A stretch of DNA of 64,000 bases from Muraenolepis orangiensis. Lineage: Eukaryota; Chordata; Actinopteri; Gadiformes; Muraenolepididae. The first letter of the stretch is position 1. Each line of letters begins with the position of its first letter. Where the stretch lies: contig CM051002.1 of NCBI GenBank assembly GCA_027704905.1, positions 4,074,351 to 4,138,350 on the forward strand, read 5' to 3'. Under the pieces are notes generated by a model. The model saw nothing but the letters and a program-made list of their open reading frames with translations, had not been told where the DNA came from and ran no database searches. Positions 29,872-40,965 of this stretch are shown here, in pieces. Position numbers and translations under genes: made by a program.

Positions 29872-30390
29872 TCACTCACCTATGTAGTCCTCTAGATTCA
29901 AAGGTTCACAAGACAGGAAGTCTGCATCAATGTTGACTTTTCCGGGCCGGTAATTCAGAGTGATGTTGAAGTCTGCCAATTCCGACCCAGTTTTGTTCAA
30001 CTTCGCTGTCGTCATCACATAAGTAAGTGGATTATTGTCACTGTAAATATTAACTGCAGGTGTATAAAATAGGGAGTCTCTGAATCGCTCTGTAACTGCC
30101 CATTTCAGGGCTAGAAACTCCAGCTTACCTGAATGTAGCCTGTAATTTTTCTCTGGAGGGGTTAAGGTGTCTATCACTCTTAGTATTGCTTCTTGCTTTT
30201 GATACAACAACGCTCCTAATCCCTCCTCTGAAGCATCAATTTGCATAATGAATGGATCCTCAAATTTTGGGTAAGCCATTACAGGGGGATTAGTCAGGAG
30301 CCCGATGAGATACTCTACAGCCCCAGTGGTTTCCAGCTTTCCTTTTGATGTGGTGGTGCTTGTCCTGCTCTTTTTTTTTCTAAAATCCAT
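29872..30390 (-). pseudogene. gypsy element 1 RNase H and connection
   Basis: 172 open codons. FIMQIDASEEGLGALLYQKQ holds the first RNase H Asp. PEKNYRLHSGKLEFLALKWA contains the Glu helix. VNIYSDNNPLTYVM gives the second Asp (YSDNNPL). Then ELADFNITLNYRPGKVNIDA, the conserved end. RNase H would remove RNA from the cDNA hybrid. This is the best-preserved segment of the element. The final Asp motif reads NIDADFLS where most relatives have N-ADALSR. Confidence 0.85.
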
Positions 30391-30535
30391 GCCCTTAGTC
30401 TTTGGAACTTGCTCCTCTGTCAGCAGGTCTTACAGGCATTTTGCATGGCAAGGGAAATCACGCACATAGCCTCTGTAGTACCCAGGAAGCCAAGGAGTTT
30501 CCTCAATTCCTTGACATTGGTAGGTGTCTTGTTTT

Positions 30536-30772
30536 TTAATGCTTGTACGACTGCAATTTCCCTTCAGCTGAAACTACTTTTCCTATGTAACAAACCTCAA
30601 TTTTAAACAGGTCACATTTATCAGTCCTTAATTCATTGGCATACTCTTGCTGATGCTTCAGGACACATTTGATATCCTTAACATGTTGTGCAAATGTCTT
30701 GCTGTAAACTAACCCATCATCAAGATATGGAATGCAAATTTTGTCTCTCAGCCCTTCCAAACTGTCCTCCAT
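30536..30772 (-). pseudogene. gypsy element 1 RT palm with YLDD
   Basis: 78 open codons containing DKICIPYLDDGLVYSKTF. YLDD (at about 30,715-30,727) is the RT catalytic pair. HVKDIKCVLKHQQEYANEL and IEVCYIGKVVSAEG follow as in Ty3/gypsy RTs. The part between this and the RT start at 31,003 (30,780-31,000) is scrambled by stops. Confidence 0.8.
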
Positions 30773-31002
30773 GCTACGCTAAAAAGCAGCAGGTCCATGT
30801 GTTAGCCCAAATGGGATTATATTCCATTTAAATAGCCCCCAAGGGGTTGTAGAGGCTGTGGATGCTTTTGAGTCTTCACTGATACTGAACTTGATAGTAA
30901 GTCTTACCCTGATCTAATACACTGAACCAGGCATTTCCTCGAAGTCCATCAAGGATCTCCTGTATGAGGGGTATGGGGGTCTGTCAGGAAGGGTTTTTTT
31001 TG

Positions 31003-31761
31003 TTAAGCTCGAATTAACTCCGTCTTTAACAAATCTTGGATGTGGTTTTTCAGTTCTTCAAACACGGGACGTGGTATAACATTGTATGTTTTGGCCACTG
31101 GAATAGTGTCTGATAGTTTAATATCCATCTTTAGATTGTCAATATAGCCAATCTCATATTTGGTTCTAGCAAAGGCACTTGATTCATCTCTGAGCCTTGC
31201 TCTTACAATGTCAATGTTTGTCAAATGTTCAAGAGCTACTGGTGGATCCCACAGTGTGTCTCTGATGTCATGATGTGTGTCATCACGTGTGTCTGATGTT
31301 GGGCTAGTCGTCTGCTGAACAGAGGCTATGGTCGCTGTTGTGTACTTATCAGGGCTGATGGGATAACAGTACATTGCTCTCTGCACACTGCCCATCACTG
31401 CTCTGGGTGGCAGGGAGATTTCATGTTTAGTGGTGTATACACTGAGATTCATTTTGCGAGGCTTGTGAAGCTCTACTAACTGACCGTATATCTCCAACCC
31501 CTCATCCCATGACAAACCCTCATCTGGCTCAAACAACATAGTTTTACTGAGATCTTTGAAATCACTTTTAACACAACAGCAGATTTGTTCCAACTGTCCA
31601 CTTGGGATGGCTACATGTGTTTTTTCAGTTTTGACTTGGTAGGTCTCATTGTCCTCAGTAGCATCCTTAATTAGATTTAGTAATGTTTCAGCCTTTCCCT
31701 TTCCAAGCCTCAGTACATTTCTCAGTAGGCACACATTGTCCCTGAAATCAGTGACAGACAT
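31003..31761 (-). pseudogene. gypsy element 1 protease-RT linker and RT N-terminus
   Basis: 252 open codons, the longest intact stretch of the element. The C-terminal end has the RT entry motif: SDTIPVAKTYNVIPRPVFEE then LKNHIQDLLKTELIRA, equivalent to the 'pPyRr.P....eev...i..ll..giI' region. The N-terminal two-thirds resemble the long linker of this gypsy lineage and have no motif I can assign. The start at 31,761 is only the first Met after an upstream stop. Confidence 0.75.
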
Positions 31762-31895
31762 GCCCTATCCTGTGCTTTCATGACCTCTTCAAAAGCCAAT
31801 AATTGGTTTCTCCACCACAGCTTACTTAATAGCATTGGCACCAGTAGGTCTGTAAAAACAGTTTGTTTAGACATTGGTTCACGCAAACTGTCGGT

Positions 31896-32126
31896 TCACG
31901 GCAAACTGTTTGGTTCACACAAACTGATTTTCACTTCAACCCACCCTTGAAATGGGATTTCCGTGCCATTAGCTGCTTTCAAGTTCAAACAGTTCGTCAT
32001 TGTCCTTAAGATCACTGATAGGGTTGACTTGGGTGTGTGGCAAATAGTTGGACTTCCATTCCTCACTAACAATGGATACTTGTATGCTCCTGTATCCAAC
32101 AGCGCTTGAGTCGTCACTTTGTCCAT
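31896..32126 (-). pseudogene. gypsy element 1 aspartic protease
   Basis: TTQALLDTGAYKYPLLV carries the DTGA active-site triad (about 32,084-32,095). CLNLKAANGTEIPFQGWVEV is the flap-proximal strand typical of this group. A normal family protease reads a polar residue after DTGA where this copy has Y. The domain is short, and the second half (ILG-type motif) is not visible in frame. Confidence 0.75.
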
Positions 32127-32776
32127 GGCTCACCATACAAGGCACTTTTTACCAATTAGCTGTGCAATGCTTTTACGTTTGGTGGGGAAATTAGTAATTT
32201 TAGGGACAGGAGCTGTGTGTGGATTCATGCTGTTTTGATACCGTCTGATGGTTTGTGCTGCAGCTTACCATTCACTATATAATTCACTGTATATTTTTGT
32301 GTGATTGGTGTCCACTGCTTGTCAACTCACCCACTGTAACTTGGTCTTGTGGCTGGCTCTCCACCGTGTTGTGGGACAACACTCCAGTAGAGGTCATGAC
32401 CTGTCCCTGTAATTGCCCCCCCCCCCCCCTTAAGGGACGGCTCCTGACGTGCCCAAAACAACAAGAACAAAACCAAAACAAAACAAAAGGGTCCTACTCT
32501 GAGAGGGGTGGGTGGTTGGGGCCTGGAGGAGGGTCAATACTAGTCAGAGACGTCCATGTCTATCTCCTCCTCCTCCTACACTTCCTGATGGGTCTCGCCT
32601 TCGTCTGAGGACTGCCCCTCCCCGTCCTCTTTGGAGAAGTCTGATGACCAGGGGAAGGGAATCTCCGTAGTGGTGCCGGCTGCCGAAGCAGTTGACCTGG
32701 ACGGCTTGTCGAGGTGGCATTGATGGAACTGCTATGGAAGGTTGGGTCAATCCACATGGACCAGGGGAGCTTGAGC

Positions 32777-33353
32777 CTAACTGCCACCGGATGTTAGGCT
32801 TAATACCTTAACCCCGGAGCAGGAATGAGGGTGGAGCTTCTGGTTGTCGGCACACCGCTGGGACAGAATGGTTCCTACCCCCTCGTCGGAGGCGTCCACC
32901 TCCACGACAAACTGTCTCTCAGGATCTGGTACTTGGAGGATGGGAGCGGAGGTAAACCGGGCCTTGAGTCCCTGGCAGGCCTCCTCAGCCAAGCAAGGGG
33001 GACCACCGGAACGAAACCTTGGAAGAGGTGAGGGTCGTGCACTGAGAAGCCAAGTGTTGCAGCTGCTTGCGGGATTCAAGAGCAGGCCAAGATGTAACCG
33101 CTGAAACCTTGGTGGGATCCATCTGCATGCTCCCCTGTCCCACCATATGCTGGGGCGTTGGCCCGAACGGCATCACCAAGTACTCATAATGCCTGGTGGA
33201 CGAGTAAAGTCTTCCAATCATCCCCCTCCTTGATCTGTACCAAGTGGTAGGCATTGCGCAAATCCAGCTTGGTGAAGATCGTTGCCCCCTGTAGCAACTC
33301 AAAGGCTGAGGAGAACAGTGGGAGCGGATAAGGGTTCTTAACCATGATGTCAT
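32777..33353 (-). pseudogene. gypsy element 2 RT and RNase H pieces
   Basis: Fragments include a DLRNAYHLVRI-like motif A spread over frames at about 33,240-33,270, and HYEYLVMPFGPT (33,170-33,205). PTKVSAVTSWPALESRKQLQ appears at 33,060-33,110 and FVVEVDASDEGVGTILSQR (RNase H Asp motif) near 32,880-32,935. The motif order matches fish gypsy pol. The segment between 'MPFGLT' and 'MDPTKV' is deleted, removing the YLDD region. Confidence 0.75.
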
Positions 33354-33556
33354 TAAGGCTCCAGTAGTCTATGCAGAGCCTAGACTAGTGACTTGTCCTT
33401 CTTCTCCATGAAGAAGAACCCCGCTACAGCCGGGGACGACGGGGGATGAATGATTCCGGCTGCCAGAGAGTCGCTGATTAGCGCCTCCATGGCCTTCTCC
33501 CTAGTGCGGACAGGGAATACAGGCGGCCCTTCGGGTGCGACGTACCAGGATGGAGG

Positions 33557-33961
33557 TCAATGGCACAGTCGTAAGGGTGGTGTGGGGGCAGGGATGTCGC
33601 CTTTGTCTTGCTGAACACCTCTTGGAAGGCCAGGTCCGGAGCAGGAGAGGAACAGCGGTGCCGCGGCTTGCTTCAGACAGACCTGATGGTAGGATGGGCT
33701 CCACCTCACAATGGCTCCCGTGGCCCAGTCGATGTTGGGGTTTTTGCGGCAGAGCCAGGGATAGCCCAGGATCAGAGGGAGCTGAGGGGACCGCAGGTTG
33801 TGAAATTGGATGGTCTCTAGATGGTTACCCAACAGGAGCATGGGGACCGGAGTGCTCTGGTGAGAGATGGCCCCCAGAAGATGATGCCGGAACAGGGCAT
33901 GATAAGGGAATGCGACCAATGCCCAACTGCAGAGCAAGGTTCTCATTGATGATGTTGACAT
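33557..33961 (-). pseudogene. gypsy element 2 protease-like domain
   Basis: 134 open codons with LLGNHLETIQFHNLRSPQLP, then LILGYPWLCRKNPNIDWATG, the C-terminal half of the retropepsin (ILG-like motif) and the following strand common to fish gypsy elements. The N-terminal DSG/DTG motif is not seen in this frame. Confidence 0.75.
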
Positions 33962-34009
33962 TGTCCTGGATTGCCCGGCACAACGTTATGAAACCAGACT
34001 CATAACGAA

Positions 34010-34773
34010 AACAAAACTCTTTACCTTTTAAAGAAAAAACTGTTGGTTAATTAAGATAAATACAAAAACTGAAAAAACTGAAACTCGTCTGGCAAATCAA
34101 TTGCTGCCCAAATGTCCAATTAACAAATCGACTGACTCCATGGGGACATAGATGGTCCACGGAAAAAATACATGAGTATAAATATAGAGTATAGCTTTAT
34201 ATAACTATACAGACTATAACTAATTATGCTCACTACCCACAGCCGTGTGACTCCCGGGAATGAGCCGCTCCCACTTCTCTCTTCTTTACTGATTGACGCC
34301 AAGCCACGCCCCCTTCACTCCACAATAAGCTATAAGTAGATATCGGCTTCTATTAGCCTGATAAAATATACTATTATTTAGGCTAACATAACACCCATTA
34401 CATTTAATATTGTACTCCCCGGTGTAGATCACTTTTAATACTTTTTCACGTTTATTTTCAAAACATTTCTCTCTTCTGGTCTCTTTCCAACTCTCAAATC
34501 TTGCCTGCAGCAGCCTCTGTATCCTGTTTTATTTGGTAAATCTAATGCACGATATCTATTTATTTATTTTTTAACTCATGATTGTTTGACGGAGACGATG
34601 ATTCAACTATGTAAATATACCCTATCTAGACCTTTGTCTTGTTGGAAACCCTGAACGGACCTCGGACAGAGTCAGAGGACGTCTTGTTTTACACAGCTTA
34701 TGTACTTTCCTACTTTACTTTACTTTTCGTAAAACTGTTCTGCCTATGCTGTAGAAAGGTGCCACAAAAATAG
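34010..34773. other. Non-coding stretch between gypsy and minisatellite
   Basis: AT-rich. It contains an imperfect palindrome at 33,986-34,009 (GTTATGA...TCATAAC). No motif was recognised with confidence. Confidence 0.4.
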
Positions 34774-34925
34774 AAACTGGTGCTACATGACCAGAGAACA
34801 ACAGTTGGAACAGCAGCCCTTGAAAACGTGTTCTACATGACAAGATAACGACAGCTGGAACAGCCCTAGAGAACTTGTGCTACATGACCAGAGAACAACA
34901 GTTGGAACAACAGCCCAAGAGCAAG
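34774..34925. repeat. Three-copy ~47-50-bp tandem repeat
   Basis: The motif CTACATGACCAGAGAACAAC followed by AGTTGGAACAGCAGCCC starts at 34,783, 34,833 and 34,880. The middle copy is diverged and the outer two match closely. Confidence 0.9.
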
Positions 34926-35231
34926 ACTCGGGAATGGATGGGAATGGATCATGGTTCATTTGCATTTACTAACCACATTGTCATGGCGCAAAGTTGGACA
35001 AAATTTTTTCAAATTATTCCTTAAATTATATTTAGTTATTTTGTATAACCAAACACAAAAAAGCCTCCTTGCATTTTCTCACCAGGCCAATGTGTGATTG
35101 ACATTTTGTGAACCTCTTTTAACACGTCTGATGGATACTGGCAGACTGTGCCTGGATATCCTCGAATACTTCAGCCGTCACTGGCAACAGTCTCCTGGCT
35201 GACAAGTCGAGTTAGCCAAGTCACACCCCAC
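34926..35231. other. Non-coding stretch
   Basis: AT-rich sequence without recognised features. Confidence 0.4.
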
Positions 35232-35428
35232 ACTGTAAAACCGAACAGTGAAAGTCTGTCAAATAATATGAGTTGTATGACCTCAAAAATGCATAAACAT
35301 TATTTCACCACAAACGGTATGAGTTATCTGAGCACATTTCAAACTTTAAGTGAACAATACTTAACTTCTTAATGAATATCAATGAATATCAGTACATTGT
35401 ACTCAAATTATTTGACAGCAGCCTCGCG

Positions 35429-35453
35429 TGACGTCACGTACGTGCTGACGTCA
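35429..35453. promoter_or_regulatory. Two tandem CRE palindromes
   Basis: TGACGTCA at 35429-35436 and again at 35446-35453, each followed by CGTACGT (17-bp repeat). TGACGTCA is the consensus CREB/ATF site. They lie 100-120 bp upstream of the exon-like block with a GTAAGT donor, a normal promoter distance. No TATA box is evident. Confidence 0.55.
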
Positions 35454-35459
35454 CGTACG

Positions 35460-35549
35460 TAATCTTCTCTTTCCAAAGTGAAGATCCGCCATTGCTTTTC
35501 CACCGCACTAACCCATGCTGCTGGGGAACAGAATATCGTACCGAAACCG
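35460..35549 (+). other. Candidate first exon with GTAAGT donor
   Basis: Sequence after the CRE pair ends in CGAAACCG followed by GTAAGT at 35550-35555, a strong 5' splice site. A matching acceptor (TCATCTCTTTTCAG) is at 38328-38329. The exon has no long open frame. Exon status is inferred from splice-site form only. Confidence 0.35.
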
Positions 35550-35678
35550 GTAAGTTATTCTTTGATTTAGAACCTTATTTTGTCATTGTGTTTACCTTAC
35601 TCATTAAATGCGTTTAGTGTTTCAGTTGTTGTTGTTTTAGTGTTAGTTTATGCATTTGTAGATTCAGCCAAAGCGACG

Positions 35679-36069
35679 CTACAGTCGTAATTCAAAGTAG
35701 CAACGGTAACTAAATAAAGGTAAAGGCTGCCCAGTGTGCCCTAACCCTAACCTAAAGCACACATCTAATCGTGTCGTAGGATAACATTAAATGTTGTGTA
35801 GGCTATATATGCTGTGGAGGCTATATATGCTGTGTAGGCTATATATGTTGTGTAGGCTATATGTTGTGGAGGCTATATATGCTGTGTAGGCTATATATGT
35901 TGTGGAGGCTATATATGCTGTGGAGGCTATATATGTTGTGTAGGCTATATATGCCATTTAATGTTATCCTACGACACGATTAGATGTGTGCTTTAGGTTA
36001 GGGTTAGGGCACACTGGGCAGCCTTTACCTTTATTTAGTTACCGTTGCTACTTTGAATTAGGACTGTAG
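35679..36069. repeat. 115-bp inverted repeat around AT-rich minisatellite
   Basis: The left arm 35679-35793 (CTACAGTCGTAATTCAAAG... to ...ATTAAATG) is the reverse complement of the right arm 35955-36069, with one mismatch that I could find (G versus C near the outer end). The 161-bp centre (35794-35954) is about nine 18-bp units of GGCTATATATGCTGTGTA with TGTTGTGG variants. Transcription through it would make a long hairpin RNA. Confidence 0.9.
35794..35954. repeat. 18-bp AT-rich minisatellite (loop of the inverted repeat)
   Basis: Units of GGCTATATATG followed by CTGTGTA, CTGTGGA, TTGTGTA or TTGTGGA. One unit lacks four bases (GGCTATATGTTGTGGA). Confidence 0.9.
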
Positions 36070-36481
36070 GCTACTTTAATATGTTTATGTTGTGTTCTAC
36101 AGTTCAATAAAACGTACTACTTACGTACTTCTAAAACGTCTCTTTATTTAACAAGCGTAATGACGTGCTGCTCACTGCGTCGCTCTGGGGCACCGCAGCG
36201 CTCTGTCTGATACAGAGTTTATTTTTCTTGGCATCATCCATTTTATCTGTACTACTAAATAACTTTCGCTAAATTGCATGTTTTTATTTTTATTATTATT
36301 ATTAGGCCTACTTTTTTGGTGTTTTACCATGATCTTTGAAATGCGGGACATTGTTCAGTTCACGCGGGATGCGGGACAAACATTCAATTTTCGGGACTGT
36401 CCCGCGAAATGCGGGACTGGTCACCAGTGGCGGCTGGTGCATTTTTCACCAGGGGGGGGCTATACCATTTTACCAGCTATA

Positions 36482-37924
<1,443 letters not shown>

Positions 37925-38329
37925 TTTATATCTTGAATCAGCAATTGGCTAAACTGCTACAGAGACCCGCCTCATCATACAAATGCGCCCTTAAAGCTGC
38001 AGTGTACTAGGCATATGTGTACTAGGAAAAGCAAATTATTTTAAAATCATATTTTACACATATTTCTGGGTGCATTCCATATTTTAAACACACACATATT
38101 GACAATTTATATATATATTTTAATTTTGTTTGTGCGTGTGGTTTAGGGGGGGCGGCCCCCTATGGGCCAGCCGCCACTGGTGGTCACCCTACAGCAGACC
38201 TGGCAACACTGCGCGCTACTGTGTAAAGCGCTTCTATTTGGTCCCTGATGAGCGTTGAATCTCCTCTCATACTGTGGTTTTGAAAAAAGATTGCAGCCTG
38301 TCTAACTTTTTAATCTCATCTCTTTTCAG

Positions 38330-38690
38330 TTTGGAACCAGACGAAACAAGCTGTTAAAGAAGAAAACAGTCAATGTGGTCGTGTGTCCGTGTGTGTGACC
38401 AAGCAGTGATGATATTTAACAGTGTCGGATTATTTACAGAAATTGCCAGCATGCCCTTTTATGAATTTGGGCCCCTGCCCCTCTAAGATCCTCTGCACGT
38501 CCCTGCGGTGGACAGTTTATTTCCAAGTCCTATATATATAGGATGTTTACTGCATTGTTCAAAATAATGTTAATCTTTTGCACTGTTGAATCCATTGCAC
38601 TGTTCATCTTAAGGCCCACCAAGCAAGGGCCACCTGCTTTGAAAATGTTTGATTGTTACTTAATAAAAGAGTAACTTGTGTTTCAATCAT
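38330..38690 (+). other. Candidate terminal exon with poly(A) signal
   Basis: A pyrimidine tract and CAG (38328-38329 as AG) precede TTTGGAACCAGACGAAACAA. AATAAA follows at 38662-38667, with a TTGTGTTTC downstream element. The longest frames are short. Together with the donor at 35550 it could form a spliced non-coding transcript of the composite element. This is an inference. Confidence 0.35.
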
Positions 38691-38825
38691 CTGTGTTAAC
38701 CTGTTTTTAATGTTGACTTGAAGTTTGTGTTTTAGAGTAAAAGCTGCTTATTGTATCGAAGAAAGGGAGTTCCACCGCATCAGCCCAGTATAGGCAGGTC
38801 CGGTGCATCACAGAAGCACGCAACG

Positions 38826-39026
38826 GTAAGAGGGACAGCACTGGTGCAGCTCTTACTGTAAATGCCTCTTTATTCAAAGTACAAACCAAGACTAAAGTTT
38901 AGATGTATACAACATCTTCATCAGAGTCCTGGACTGAAGATGTATACATCAAAATTTGTCTTTTTACTTTGCACCTTCAATAAAAAGGCATTTACAGTCA
39001 TAAGTGCTCCAGTGCCATCCTTCTTA
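38826..39026. repeat. Imperfect ~95-bp inverted repeat
   Basis: The left arm has AAGAGGGACAGCACTGGTGC, then ACTGTAAATGCCTCTTTATT and GATGTATACAACATCTTCAT. The right arm read in reverse has AAGAAGGATGGCACTGGAGC, ACTGTAAATGCCTTTTTATT and GATGTATACATCTTCAGTCC. The centre is AGTCCTGGACT, itself palindromic. Two AATAAA-like words lie in the arms. Confidence 0.8.
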
Positions 39027-39143
39027 TGTTGCTGATTATTGTATGTTAGTTTTGTGAACATGGTTAATTAAGTACAAAGCGTTATTGAACTTAAATGAAC
39101 TTACAGATACATTTATTTTATGTTAAAGGTAACATACGTTTTA

Positions 39144-39705
39144 GAGTTGTCCATACTAGATTTCTATTAGTACTGTAAAAATAGAAATATTGAGTTTATT
39201 TAACTTAATTAAATGAGTACATGTAACAAACGGTTTAGAGTTGTCAATACTAGATTTTTATTAGTACTGTAACAATAGAAATATTGAGTTTATTTAACTT
39301 AATAAAATGAGTACATGTAACAAACATTTTTGAGTTGTCAATACTAGATTTTTATTAGTACTGTAACAATAGAAATATTGAGTTTATTTAACTTAATAAA
39401 ATGAGTACATGTAACAAACATTTTTGAGTTGTCAATACTAGATTTTTATTAGTACTGTAAAAAAAAAATATTGAGTTTATTTAACTTAATAAAATGAGTA
39501 CATGTAACAAACATTTTTGAGTTGTCAATACTAGATTTTTATTAATACTGTAACAATAGAAATATTGAGTTTATTTAACTTAATAAAATGAGTACATGTA
39601 ACAAACATTTTTGAGTTGTCAATACTAGATTTTTATTAGTACTGTAAAAATAAAAATATTGAGTTTATTTAACTTAATAAAATGAGTAAATGTAACTTAA
39701 CATTT
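39144..39705. repeat. 94-bp tandem repeat, six copies
   Basis: GAGTTGTCAATACTAGATTT recurs at 39144, 39238, 39332, 39426, 39519 and 39613 (period 93-94). Each unit has TTGAGTTTATTTAACTTAAT and ATGAGTACATGTAACAAAC. The first copies are more diverged. The array ends in GGGTTTTACAGTGCACC, the right end of the composite element. Confidence 0.95.
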
Positions 39706-39766
39706 TTGATGTAATCAGTTTCTATGAAAGTTTTGAGTTCTATTAACTTATCGGGTTTTACAGTGC

Positions 39767-40690
39767 ACCTCATACATGCTCGCTCTATCACTCTTCCTTC
39801 CTTTTACAAAGCCATGACGCTCTCACCATGGCTCTCCTCCAACCTGTGGACCACAGATTATTTCTTTGTGCTCCTATTATAACGTAATAAAGTGGAAAGT
39901 ATACAACTGTCGACTTTTCAGATTGTTCACCTGCAACGACACTTTATCATTGTGTTATTCAAATCCCAGTATTTGGTTTATAGATTTTTAACATATGACT
40001 TCACTACACTTTTTTTAACTGTCATTGACAAAAATCGAGGACTTGAAGTTGAAAGTATAAACGATTAAAATCTGAGAGCCAATCAAAGCATTTGTGTTGG
40101 CAAGCTTGCTACAATTCAGCTAATGCTGCAATCAACACTACTGTGCTCAACTGGGCCTACACCCTCATCATAATAAACCTTCCATATTATTCAGCCCTAG
40201 TGACATTCATTTTGTAGCATGCATTTTTTATTTTAAATAGGTATTGAATAAATGTAGCAGGACTCATGCAGATAAAACTACACAGACTTTTTTAAGTGCT
40301 TAAATGACTCTTCGTTAAGTTCAAAAGTCCAAAGAGGATTTGACCACTTTACTTACAGTACATTTTTTTGCCTTTTAAATGTTTTTTTTGTTAGAGGGAG
40401 GGTTGCGAATAAAAATAATTTCAAATATTCTGGTGTGACTTAAAATAACCTGGTCTGAAAAGAACCAAAATAAGAAAGGAAAAAAGTGAAGAAAATACCA
40501 AATTTAATGTAAAATTAGGTCAATTCTGTAGGCAATGGATTTATTTTTATGACATAGTTTGAATGGTTTTATCAGCCGCTCGTATGCATGTAAATGTTAA
40601 AGTCCAGAAAGGGAATCTGTGGGACCATGGTGCTGTCTTGTTTGTGCTAATTACTTAATTGTGCAAATTGCTTGTTGCTATGCAACAAAC
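39767..40690. other. Non-coding stretch
   Basis: AT-rich. No coding, SINE or LTR signature was found. Confidence 0.5.
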
Positions 40691-40965
40691 TTTTTCCTCC
40701 CTCCTCCATCCCCCACCCCCTCCGCCCAGCTCCTCCCTCCTCCATCCCCCACCCCCTCCCCCCAGCTCCTCCCTCCTCCATCCCCCACCCCCTCCCCCCA
40801 GCTCCTCCCTCCTCCATCCCCCACCCCCTCCCCCCAGCTCCTCCCTGCTCCATCCCCCACCCCCTTCCCCCAGCTCCTCCCTCCTCCATCCCCCACCCCC
40901 TTCCCCCCAGCTCCTCCCTGCTCCATCCCCCACCCCCTCCCCCCAGCTCCTCCCTGCTCCCGGAC
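40691..40965. repeat. 36-bp C-rich minisatellite within L2 ORF
   Basis: CAGCTCCTCCCTCCTCCATC starts at 40727, 40763, 40799, 40835, 40871, 40908 and 40944. The period is 36 bp with one 37-bp unit. Units read SSLLHPPPPPP in one frame. It lies immediately before the L2 HFANFF-like motif. Confidence 0.95.

Larger units (their letters stand above)
28585..32150 (-). mobile_element. Ty3/gypsy retrotransposon pol region, decayed (element 1)
   Basis: On the minus strand the parts run in canonical Ty3/gypsy order: protease (32126-31896), linker and RT (31761-30536), RNase H (30390-29872), integrase zinc-binding and core (29464-28860) and a C-terminal tail (to about 28,590). Several stops and frame shifts break it. 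No LTR, primer-binding site or convincing gag was found. It adjoins another LINE at 28,575 and a second gypsy element at 32.4 kb. Copy number and age cannot be judged from this window. Confidence 0.85.
32411..33965 (-). mobile_element. Ty3/gypsy retrotransposon pol remnant (element 2)
   Basis: A second gypsy, distinct from element 1, also on the minus strand: protease-like part (33961-33557), RT (about 33,500-33,100, several frames) and RNase H start (33079-32777). The 3' end reads ...GGCACGTCAGGAGCCGTCCC, then TTAAG and a long G run (32,416-32,429 as C), the usual polypurine tract just ahead of a TGTCACG LTR. The expected LTR is absent after the tract. YLDD was not found, so the RT palm is probably deleted between the two RT parts. 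Confidence 0.8.

Noticed and set aside
33535..34005. 156-codon plus-strand frame
   Set aside because: Antisense of the gypsy element 2 protease-like region.
35745..36008. Telomere-like CCCTAACCC/GGGTTAGGG in the inverted-repeat arms
   Set aside because: Only about two units per arm, part of the arm sequence rather than a telomeric array.
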